From Tyzzerella sp. (lineage in GTDB: Bacteria; Bacillota; Clostridia; Lachnospirales; Anaerotignaceae): 6,096 nt of DNA. Location: NCBI GenBank assembly GCA_019415525.1, contig DXZA01000084.1:1-6096 (forward strand). Direction: 5' to 3'. Below the pieces are notes generated by a model. That model was not told the DNA's origin and searched no databases. It was given only the letters and a program-made list of their open reading frames with translations. A program made the translations under genes and the position numbers. Shown one piece after another: positions 1-5,765 of the stretch (its first letter is position 1; every line of letters begins with the position of its first letter).

Positions 1-17
1 ATATTATTATAAATGTA

Positions 18-74
18 TTGTTCCGAATAATAGAAAAGTATCGTTCCGATAGTGTTGATATTGTTCCGATAATA
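18..74. repeat. Three GTTCCGA-centred operator-like repeats upstream of the Fic gene
   Basis: Three similar sites are visible: TTGTTCCGAATAATA at 18-32, TATCGTTCCGATA at 39-51 and ATTGTTCCGATAATA at 60-74. The middle copy is a perfect dyad (TATCG-TTC-CGATA); the third matches the dyad with one mismatch and the first has one inserted base. The GTTCC cores start at 20, 43 and 63, so they lie 23 and 20 bp apart, or about two helical turns. The second copy abuts the -35 element and the third fills the space between -35 and -10, which is where a repressor would bind. The protein that binds is not shown by the sequence; the Fic protein's own N-terminal helix-turn-helix is the obvious candidate. Confidence 0.65.
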
Positions 75-83
75 ATATATACT
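55..83 (+). promoter_or_regulatory. Sigma-A-type promoter for the Fic gene
   Basis: A -35 hexamer TTGATA (55-60) and a -10 hexamer TATACT (78-83) are separated by exactly 17 bp. Each matches the vegetative consensus at five of six positions. Transcription would start near 90, giving a leader of only about 20 nt before the start codon. The third operator-like repeat sits between the two hexamers, so occupancy there should block RNA polymerase. Confidence 0.7.
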
Positions 84-92
84 ATTTCTGAA

Positions 93-99
93 AGAGAGG
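93..99 (+). promoter_or_regulatory. Ribosome binding site that fixes the TTG start of the Fic gene
   Basis: AGAGAGG lies 11 nt before the TTG at 111. An in-frame TAG at 102-104 closes the frame just upstream, and no in-frame ATG follows until codon 84, inside the Fic N-terminal region. The TTG is therefore the only sensible start. Confidence 0.75.
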
Positions 100-110
100 T
101 GTAGTATATT

Positions 111-1004
111 TTGTATATAACAGTAAAAGAAGCTTCAAAAAAATGGGGGATTTCAGATAGACGAGTACGTAAATTATGTTCTGAAGGAAAAATTTGGGGA
201 GCAATACGTGAAAGTGGGATTTGGAAAATACCATTGGATGCAAATAAACCAGAAGATGGGCGTATAAAAAAAGTAGAAAATATTCTTGAAATAATTGATA
301 GGAAAAAGAAAGAACTTGATTCTAGACGACCTTTGACAGAAGGTGAAGTAGAGCGTTTAATGGAAGAGTTTACAGTAGAGTATACTTATAATTCTAATGC
401 TATCGAAGGAAATACTTTGACACTTAGAGAAACAGACTTAGTTCTACGTGGTTTAACAATTGATAAAAAGCCGCTTAAAGACCATATGGAAGTAATTGGA
501 CACAAAGAGGCATTTGAATTTGTGCAAGATTTAGTAAAAGATAAAATACCAATATCAGAAAATGTAATTAAACAAATTCATTATTTGGTATTGGCTGACA
601 AAAAAGATGACCGTGGTGTTTATAGAAGAGTTCCTGTAAGAATTATGGGAGCAGCTCATGAACCTGTACAACCATATCTTATTGTTCCTAAAATGGAGCA
701 ATTATTAGAAAAATATCATAACAGTGAAGAACATATAATAAAAAAACTTGCATGGTTTCATATAGAGTTTGAAGGAATTCATCCGTTTATTGATGGTAAT
801 GGTAGAACAGGAAGATTACTTGTTAATTTAGAATTAATGAAGGCAGGATATCCACCTATTGATATTAAATTTACAGATAGGATTTCTTATTATAATGCTT
901 TTGATGAATATTTTGTAAAGAATAAATTAAATACAATGGAGAATTTATTTGCAGAATATGTAAATGAAAGATTAGATACTTATTTATCTATGTTAAATGA
1001 TTAA
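111..1004 (+). CDS. Class II Fic family protein (predicted AMP transferase) with N-terminal helix-turn-helix
   Basis: This 297-residue protein is intact and starts at TTG. Residues about 3-50 form an excisionase/MerR-like winged helix (ITVKEASKKWGIS then RVRKLCSEGKI), a common front end of Fic proteins in Firmicutes. Residues about 60-115 match a Fic N-terminal region and carry the inhibitory motif S95-N-A-I-E99-G100, which fits (S/T)xxxE(G/N). The substrate-binding flap is around 174-186 (VPVRIMGAAHEPV). The catalytic Fic motif H224-P-F-I-D228-G-N-G-R232-T-G-R235 is complete. In known family members the histidine activates the target hydroxyl, the acidic residue holds Mg2+, the arginines bind ATP phosphates, and the inhibitory glutamate pairs with the last arginine to keep the enzyme off. 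The predicted reaction is transfer of AMP from ATP to a Ser, Thr or Tyr of an unknown protein in the cytoplasm. The motif lies N-terminal to the Fic core in the same chain, so no separate antitoxin is needed and none is present. The gene appears monocistronic. The Fic assignment is near certain; the target and physiological role are unknown. Confidence 0.95.
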   Translation: MYITVKEASKKWGISDRRVRKLCSEGKIWGAIRESGIWKIPLDANKPEDGRIKKVENILEIIDRKKKELDSRRPLTEGEVERLMEEFTVEYTYNSNAIEGNTLTLRETDLVLRGLTIDKKPLKDHMEVIGHKEAFEFVQDLVKDKIPISENVIKQIHYLVLADKKDDRGVYRRVPVRIMGAAHEPVQPYLIVPKMEQLLEKYHNSEEHIIKKLAWFHIEFEGIHPFIDGNGRTGRLLVNLELMKAGYPPIDIKFTDRISYYNAFDEYFVKNKLNTMENLFAEYVNERLDTYLSMLND

Positions 1005-1025
1005 AATAATTTAATAATTTTATAT

Positions 1026-1092
1026 TTAGTGAAAAGAAAAAAATCTAGAATGAAAAATAAAAATTCATTCTAGATTTTTTTCTTTTCATTAA
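1026..1092. terminator. Long, perfect bidirectional hairpin terminator after the Fic gene
   Basis: Positions 1031-1054 and 1064-1087 form a perfect 24-bp inverted repeat around a 9-nt A-rich loop. Pairing continues outward to about 1026/1092 with one G.U pair. The core reads TCTAGAATGAA / TTCATTCTAGA and is followed by TTTTTTTCTTTTC, the usual form of a Rho-independent terminator. The left arm carries the matching A-rich tract, so the element should stop transcription in both directions. It starts 22 bp after the Fic stop codon. Confidence 0.85.
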
Positions 1093-1104
1093 TTATTTAG
1101 ACAA

Positions 1105-1227
1105 ATCAGGAAACAAAGAAACCCAAATTTTTTGAAAAATAACCTTACACCAAGGGATAAGTGTTTCCATATGTCATACTATTTATATCGTCATGATAGG
1201 ATAAGTAGTCAAACATGATGACATAGT
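1105..1227. other. Block of nested inverted repeats; possible structured RNA or mobile-element relic
   Basis: This gene-free stretch is visibly less AT-rich than the DNA around it and contains several complementary segments. GGAAACA (1109-1115) pairs with TGTTTCC (1162-1168) and encloses a small CCTT/AAGG hairpin (1143-1155). Directly next to it TATGTCAT (1170-1177) pairs with ATGACATA (1218-1225), enclosing a second helix of nine pairs, 1178-1186 with 1201-1209, including one U.G. GGATAAGT occurs twice (1155-1162 and 1199-1206). A terminator follows immediately at 1228. The arrangement of two adjacent helical domains and then a terminator is what a small RNA or leader RNA would look like. 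I do not recognise a known riboswitch, 6S, T-box or tmRNA signature, and no clear promoter precedes it. It could instead be the end of a degraded insertion sequence. Confidence 0.35.
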
Positions 1228-1268
1228 CAAAAAATCCCGAGAAATCAACGTTTTCGGAGGTTTTTTTG
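1228..1268 (+). terminator. Rho-independent terminator after the inverted-repeat block
   Basis: A stem pairs 1229-1243 with 1251-1266, with one bulged A at 1258 and a 7-nt loop (ATCAACG). The GC core is CCCGAGAA against TTTTCGG-GG, flanked by an A6 run on the left and a T7 run on the right. No gene lies between this and the preceding terminator, so it may end an independent short transcript. The flanking A-run would also allow some leftward function. Confidence 0.7.
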
Positions 1269-1311
1269 AAAGGTTCTTAGGCTTAAAAAATTCAATTTTT
1301 ATAGATGACAT

Positions 1312-1332
1312 GGCAAAAATTAGGCAAAAATT
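1312..1332. repeat. Tandem GGCAAAAATT repeat with an 11-bp period
   Basis: GGCAAAAATT occurs at 1312-1321 and again at 1323-1332 with one base between. It lies just before the next terminator, and GATGACAT (1304-1311), a copy of 1217-1224 in the inverted-repeat block, abuts it. No function is evident. Confidence 0.5.
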
Positions 1333-1339
1333 CTATTTC

Positions 1340-1373
1340 AAGCGATGTGATTTTAAATTTACATCGCTTTTTT
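1340..1373 (+). terminator. Rho-independent terminator in the intergenic region
   Basis: AAGCGATGT (1340-1348) pairs perfectly with ACATCGCTT (1361-1369) around a 12-nt AT-rich loop, and the T-run continues to 1373 (TTTTTT). The leftward side lacks a T-run, so this one works only on the plus strand. It insulates the downstream surface-protein gene from rightward transcription. Which transcript it ends is unclear because no gene lies just upstream. Confidence 0.85.
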
Positions 1374-1619
1374 GTACCTTAAAATATATGTCAAAATTTA
1401 ACAAATTTATTTTATAACTATTTTTTAAAAAAATATTTCGCAAATTATGATGAAAAACAACAATCATAATCATAATTAAACAATATTTTTATATTAATAT
1501 ATGGTTAATTTTTAATATAAGTAAGTTTGTTAAATATTTATTAATCATAATTTTACATTTTTTATACAGAATTTTATATTAATTTTACATTTTGTATGTA
1601 ATATAATGACGTAAATTTT
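1374..1619 (+). promoter_or_regulatory. AT-rich upstream regulatory region of the surface phosphatase gene, with repeated AATCATAAT motifs
   Basis: The stretch is almost entirely A and T and contains no gene. AATCATAAT occurs at 1462-1470, 1468-1476 and 1543-1551, and its inverse ATTATGAT at 1444-1451, so hairpins such as 1443-1451 with 1469-1477 are possible. A 10-bp inverted repeat ATTTAACAAA (1396-1405) / TTTGTTAAAT (1526-1535) brackets most of the region. A 14-mer TAATTTTACATTTT is repeated at 1548-1561 and 1580-1593, 32 bp apart. These look like binding sites of one or more regulators, but such AT-rich DNA yields chance repeats readily. Confidence 0.45.
1552..1607 (+). promoter_or_regulatory. 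Candidate promoters for the surface phosphatase gene
   Basis: Two candidates are visible. One has TTTACA (1552-1557), a 17-bp spacer and TATATT (1575-1580). The other has a perfect TATAAT (1602-1607) with only a weak TTAATT 17 bp upstream, which would suit activator-dependent control and give a leader of about 40 nt. The hexamers TTTACA (1552), TATACA (1563), TTATAT (1574) and TTTACA (1584) sit 10-11 bp apart, like the spaced TTHACA boxes bound by PhoP in Bacillus subtilis. Confidence 0.5.
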
Positions 1620-1636
1620 ATGTTTTTATTTATGAA

Positions 1637-1644
1637 AGAGAGGA
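1637..1644 (+). promoter_or_regulatory. Ribosome binding site selecting the ATG at 1653
   Basis: AGAGAGGA lies 8 nt before the ATG at 1653. The in-frame ATG at 1620 would add 11 residues (MFLFMKERTYL) ahead of a typical signal peptide, places this Shine-Dalgarno sequence inside the coding region, and has only T/A-rich DNA in front of it. The start at 1653 is preferred. Confidence 0.85.
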
Positions 1645-1652
1645 CATATTTA

Positions 1653-4600
1653 ATGAAAAAATATGAATTAAACAGACTTGCAAAAAAATATGCATCATTA
1701 GTCTTGACAGGAAGTCTTGTGTTATCATCAGTGCCTTCAGCAATGGCTGCCGAAGCTAGTATGATTTCTGGAAATGAAAATCAGTTAGAAATAACAGAAG
1801 AAGTAACAGATGATAAAAATACAGAAACTATAAATGAAACAGCAGAAACTATAGAAGAAAAATCTACAGATGAAATAAATATAGAATCAGAAGAAACTTT
1901 ATATTATACAGAAGGTTTTGAAGCAGAAAGTCTTAGTTTGCAACCAGGAGAAACAGAAAATGAACTTAATATTACTTGGTATGCAAAAGGTTCAATAGAT
2001 GATATAAAAGGAAAAGCTAAAATAAAATATAATGAAACAATTATTGATGCAACAGTAACAGAAATACAAATGCCTACAAATAATGTAAATCAGTATGATG
2101 GTTATGTTGTATGTAAAGGAACACTTACAAATCTTGAACCAGATACAGCTTATACATATCAGTTAACAGTTGATGGAAATATATGGTCAAAAGAATATAC
2201 ATATACAACACCAAAAGAAGACACATTTACTTTTGCATTTACAAGTGATCCACAGATAAAAGAAAGTAATGATTTTGCAGCTGATAAAACAGAAGGTGGC
2301 TGGAGTTCATATGATGAGAAAAACAGTACAGGCTGGGAAATTATGATGGGAGAAATCGCTGAGCAAAATGCAACACTTGTAGTTTCAGCAGGTGACCAAG
2401 TTGAAGACCAAAGCTGGGGTATAAAAAGTGAATATGACGCATTCCTTGCACCAGAGGAACTTTCATCAATAGCATATGCACCGGCAGTAGGAAATCATGA
2501 TAGACACTATATGTTTGATGATCATTTTAATTTACCAAATGAAATGGAAATAGGTGAAGGAGACAATGAACTTACACCTGTTTATACAACATTTAGAGGA
2601 CAAAACTCTGGTACAAGCTTAAGCCATGGTAATTATACTCAAGCAACTGATGAGGAAATAGAAAATAATACAGATACAAAAGGCGTTACACCAAATGAAG
2701 ATGGTAAATATGATTATGAAGAACGTCGTATAATGGAAACAAAAGGTAATTATTATTATCTTTACAATAATATGCTTTTTGTAACTCTTAATACAGGAGC
2801 ATATCCTGGAACAGAGAAAGAAGCAGCAGAAATAATTGAAAACTTTAGAAAAACACTTCAGTCAGCAGTTGATGAATATAGTGGACAGTATGACTGGCTT
2901 GTTGTAACACATCATAAATCAACTCAAAGTGTTGCAAAACATGTAGCAGATGCTGATATTGAATATTATGTTGATGCAGGTCTTGAAGGACTTATGGATG
3001 AATTTGATGTTGACTTTGCACTTGCAGGACATGACCATGTTTATGCTCGTAGCTATGCACTTTATGATCAGGAAAGAGTAAGTGAAAGACTTGACCATTT
3101 CCATGACAATGAAGGTACAATATATCTAACAGGAAACTGTTGTAGTGATATGCAGTATTACAATGTTTTTGAAAAAGTTGATAAAGCTGATAACGAGGAT
3201 TATCCAGTACTTGCAAATGGCTTAACAGGTTCACAGGCATATCTTTCAGGTTTAAATGCACCAGAAGATGAAAAAGCAGGTTATCTTCCTTATGGCAATC
3301 AAGAATATAATCAGGAATATAAACCAAGCTATGCAATATTTAATGTTGAAGGCGATACAGTATCTGTAAAAGTTTATAATCTTGACGGAGACAGCACAAA
3401 TCCAGATAGCGTATTTATAGATTCATTTACTGTAAGCAAAAACGCTGATGGTGGTAAAAAAGTAACAGGATATGATAATTCAGATTCAACTATTAAAGCA
3501 ACTCAAATTGCACGATATGATTCAGGTATGACAAATGCCGATGGTGGAGTTATGGAAATAGTTGATTATAACTATAAAACTGGTTGGGCATATTTTGTAA
3601 ATGGACAGACAGGAGAACTTGTTGCAATTCCATTAAAAACACTTGAAGAAAAAGAAAATGTAGATTTACTTGATGGAAATGATATTGATGTTAAATCTCT
3701 TGTTGAGGATGAAGGATTTACATATGGAGATATGACATCTGTTGCAGTTTCTCCAGATGGTACAATGCTTACAGTAGCAATACAGGCTGAAGGATATAAT
3801 GCAAATGGTAGAGTTGCAATTTTCAAATGTAATGATGACGGTACTCTTAAATTTATACAGACTATTGAAACAGGAGTACAGCCGGATATGGTTACATTTA
3901 CACCAGATGGAAGTAAAATACTTACAGCAAATGAAGGTGAACCAAGAGAAGGTTATACATCTGAAGATCCAAAAGGAACAATTACAATTATAGATGTAGA
4001 AACAAAAATACCTATAAATGTTGATTTTACAGCATATGATACAGCAGAAGCAAGACAGTCACTTGTAGATAAAGGAATTGTTATAAAGAAAAATACAAAT
4101 CCTTCAGTTGATTTTGAACCTGAATATATTGCATGTACAAATAATAAAGCATATGTAACACTTCAGGAAGCTAATGCTGTTGCAGTTATAGATATTAATA
4201 CAAATACAGTAACAGGAATACATTCATTAGGCTTTGAAGATTATAGCAAAGTATCTGTTGATATTGATAAAAAAGATGAAACATATGTACCAAAAACATA
4301 TGAAAGTCTTAGAGGTATACGTATGGCTGATGCAATATCAGTTTATACTGTAAATGGTACAGACTATATAATCACAGCAAATGAAGGTGATAGTCGTGAG
4401 TGGGGCGATTATATAAATGAAAAAGAAGTAAACTTTAAAGATGTTGAAACATCTCCAACAGGAAAAATCACAGCTGAAAATAGTGGACTTACAGGTAAAG
4501 TAGTATTCTTTAATTCAGAAGATTATGATGGATTAAATTCTGAAAATGATTATATTTTTGGTGGTCGTTCGGTAACAATGTTTAAAGTAGAAGATAATGG

Positions 4601-5693
4601 GATTGAAGAAGTATTTACAAGTGAAGATGATTTTGAAACTATTACTGCAAAATATCTTCCAGAATATTTTAATTGTTCAAATGATGACATTACAATAGAT
4701 GACCGTTCAGGAAAAAAAGGTCCAGAAGCTGAAACTGTTACAACAGGAAAAGTAAATGATAAACAGTATGCTTTTGTAACACTTGAGCGTATTGGTGGTG
4801 TTATGATATATGATATTACAGACCCTACAAATGTTAAGTATGTAAATTATATAAACAGTCGTGATTTTACAACAAATGTTTCAACAGATAATTCTCCAGA
4901 AGGTCTTAAATTTATTGAGGCTTCAAAAAGTCCAACAAATGAAGCACTTCTTATGGCTGCTTGTGAAGTAGGTGGAACAGTAGCAGTATATGAACTTGAA
5001 AAAGGAAAAACAGGCGGCTCTTCTTCAGGAGGCAGTTCTTCTTCAGGAAGTGGTTCTTCTTCAAATAGTTCTTCTTCAAATGAAGAAAAAGAAGATGAAG
5101 TAGAAAAAGAAGAAGTAGTAGTAACAGAAAATACTGTGGATAGCAGTAAAAATTTCAGCGATGTAACAAAAGAAAGTTGGTTTTATGAAAGTCTTAATTA
5201 TGCAGTTGAAAATAACATTATTTCTGGTATAAATGGAAATTTTGAACCTAATACAAAAACTACAAGAGCTATGGTTGTTGCAGTTCTTCATAGATTAAGT
5301 GGTAATAATATTTCTGATGTTAAAAATATATTTACAGATATAAAAACATCAGACTGGTATTATAATGATATTATATGGGCAAATGCAAATAACATAGTAT
5401 CAGGTGTTGGTGACTCTAAATTTGCACCAAATGATAACATAACTAGAGAACAACTTGCAGTTATGATTTATCAATATGCAAAATTAAATGGTTTAAATAC
5501 AGAATTTAGTACAGGATTAATAGATAATTATTCTGACAATAAAGAAGTTTCAAATTGGGCAGCAGAAGCTATGAATTTCTGTATAGAAAAAGGAATATTT
5601 ACAGGAAAATCATCAACTGAACTTGCACCAAAAGATACAGCAACAAGAGCTGAACTTGTTACAGTAATATATAATTTATCAAAATTAAAATAA
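1653..5693 (+). CDS. Secreted SLH-anchored metallophosphoesterase with a choice-of-anchor I domain
   Basis: The 1346-residue product is intact. Residues 1-32 are a signal peptide (KK start, hydrophobic core, AMA then A cleavage site), followed by an acidic Thr/Glu-rich spacer to about 86. Residues about 87-190 resemble the fibronectin-like N-terminal domain of purple acid phosphatases. The metallophosphoesterase domain spans about 192-500 with metal-ligand motifs D199-P-Q201, G247-D-Q-V-E-D252, G280-N-H-D283, H420-H421 and G459-H-D-H462. Residues about 613-1116 match the choice-of-anchor I family, with markers TANEGE (758-763), TANEGD (908-913), FGGRS, KGPEAE and LERIGGVMIYD. A Ser/Gly linker (about 1121-1143) and a Glu-rich stretch precede three SLH domains starting near 1168, 1227 and 1293, with TRAM, TREQ and TRAE motifs at 1204, 1264 and 1331. 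SLH domains bind pyruvylated cell-wall polymers, so the enzyme is expected on the cell surface. It should hydrolyse phosphate esters; mono- or diesterase activity and the natural substrate cannot be told. The gene is monocistronic, bounded by terminators at 1340 and 5719. The domain calls are firm; the exact boundaries are approximate. Confidence 0.93.
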   Translation: MKKYELNRLAKKYASLVLTGSLVLSSVPSAMAAEASMISGNENQLEITEEVTDDKNTETINETAETIEEKSTDEINIESEETLYYTEGFEAESLSLQPGETENELNITWYAKGSIDDIKGKAKIKYNETIIDATVTEIQMPTNNVNQYDGYVVCKGTLTNLEPDTAYTYQLTVDGNIWSKEYTYTTPKEDTFTFAFTSDPQIKESNDFAADKTEGGWSSYDEKNSTGWEIMMGEIAEQNATLVVSAGDQVEDQSWGIKSEYDAFLAPEELSSIAYAPAVGNHDRHYMFDDHFNLPNEMEIGEGDNELTPVYTTFRGQNSGTSLSHGNYTQATDEEIENNTDTKGVTPNEDGKYDYEERRIMETKGNYYYLYNNMLFVTLNTGAYPGTEKEAAEIIENFRKTLQSAVDEYSGQYDWLVVTHHKSTQSVAKHVADADIEYYVDAGLEGLMDEFDVDFALAGHDHVYARSYALYDQERVSERLDHFHDNEGTIYLTGNCCSDMQYYNVFEKVDKADNEDYPVLANGLTGSQAYLSGLNAPEDEKAGYLPYGNQEYNQEYKPSYAIFNVEGDTVSVKVYNLDGDSTNPDSVFIDSFTVSKNADGGKKVTGYDNSDSTIKATQIARYDSGMTNADGGVMEIVDYNYKTGWAYFVNGQTGELVAIPLKTLEEKENVDLLDGNDIDVKSLVEDEGFTYGDMTSVAVSPDGTMLTVAIQAEGYNANGRVAIFKCNDDGTLKFIQTIETGVQPDMVTFTPDGSKILTANEGEPREGYTSEDPKGTITIIDVETKIPINVDFTAYDTAEARQSLVDKGIVIKKNTNPSVDFEPEYIACTNNKAYVTLQEANAVAVIDINTNTVTGIHSLGFEDYSKVSVDIDKKDETYVPKTYESLRGIRMADAISVYTVNGTDYIITANEGDSREWGDYINEKEVNFKDVETSPTGKITAENSGLTGKVVFFNSEDYDGLNSENDYIFGGRSVTMFKVEDNGIEEVFTSEDDFETITAKYLPEYFNCSNDDITIDDRSGKKGPEAETVTTGKVNDKQYAFVTLERIGGVMIYDITDPTNVKYVNYINSRDFTTNVSTDNSPEGLKFIEASKSPTNEALLMAACEVGGTVAVYELEKGKTGGSSSGGSSSSGSGSSSNSSSSNEEKEDEVEKEEVVVTENTVDSSKNFSDVTKESWFYESLNYAVENNIISGINGNFEPNTKTTRAMVVAVLHRLSGNNISDVKNIFTDIKTSDWYYNDIIWANANNIVSGVGDSKFAPNDNITREQLAVMIYQYAKLNGLNTEFSTGLIDNYSDNKEVSNWAAEAMNFCIEKGIFTGKSSTELAPKDTATRAELVTVIYNLSKLK
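5019..5078 (+). repeat. In-frame TCTTCTTCA repeats encoding the Ser-rich linker
   Basis: TCTTCTTCA (Ser-Ser-Ser) occurs at 5019, 5037, 5055 and 5070, i.e. with periods of 18, 18 and 15 bp, separated by Gly/Ser/Asn codons. It codes the flexible spacer between the choice-of-anchor I domain and the wall-binding SLH domains. Such a repeat can gain or lose units by slippage in multiples of three, changing linker length without breaking the frame. Confidence 0.75.
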
Positions 5694-5718
5694 TAAGTCA
5701 AAAAATTATATATAAATA

Positions 5719-5754
5719 TAAACAAGGTGAGCCTAAAAAGGTTCGCCTTGTTTA
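5719..5754. terminator. Terminator between convergent genes
   Basis: A 15-bp stem pairs 5719-5733 (TAAACAAGGTGAGCC) with 5740-5754 (GGTTCGCCTTGTTTA), with two G.U pairs and a 6-nt loop (TAAAAA). The T-tract after it is short (TTT then AT-rich). It begins 26 bp after the surface-protein stop codon and 12 bp short of the end of the minus-strand gene, so it probably serves both transcripts. Confidence 0.8.
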
Positions 5755-5765
5755 ATATAAAAATC

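Noticed and set aside
18..74. Three spaced GTTCCGAT repeats as a possible CRISPR array
   Set aside because: The repeated unit is only about 13-15 bp, the copies are imperfect, the gaps are short, and they overlap a promoter. Operator sites explain them better.
1094..1218. Plus-strand open frame of about 40 codons (ending RHDRISSQT)
   Set aside because: It has no RBS, its only ATG is late in the frame, and it overlaps the inverted repeats. The minus strand is open there as well, so openness alone says little.
1105..1268. Known riboswitch or T-box leader
   Set aside because: No T-box motif, no recognisable riboswitch core, and the segment is more than 380 bp from the next coding region with another terminator in between.
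1620..1652. Upstream ATG at 1620 as start of the surface protein
   Set aside because: It has no ribosome binding site and would put extra residues ahead of a normal signal peptide, whereas AGAGAGGA sits 8 nt before the ATG at 1653.
2919..3336. Minus-strand open frames of 61 and 114 codons
   Set aside because: They lie wholly inside the metallophosphoesterase coding region, which has clear family motifs, and have low-complexity His/Leu/Tyr-rich or Ile/Cys/Phe-rich products.
3572..3993. Minus-strand frame at 3572-3826 and plus-strand frame at 3799-3993
   Set aside because: Both are alternative frames of the conserved choice-of-anchor I coding region, with no RBS or recognisable product.
5076..5291. 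Minus-strand frame encoding a Phe/Ile-rich, membrane-like peptide
   Set aside because: The run of Phe and Tyr is simply the complement of the Glu/Lys codons in the linker of the surface protein.
111..5693. Fic protein and surface phosphatase as one functional operon
   Set aside because: About 650 bp, three terminators and a separate promoter lie between them; nothing in the sequence couples them.
5528..5725. Minus-strand frame of 65 codons at the end of the surface protein gene
   Set aside because: It is antisense to the third SLH domain, begins without an RBS and has no family resemblance.
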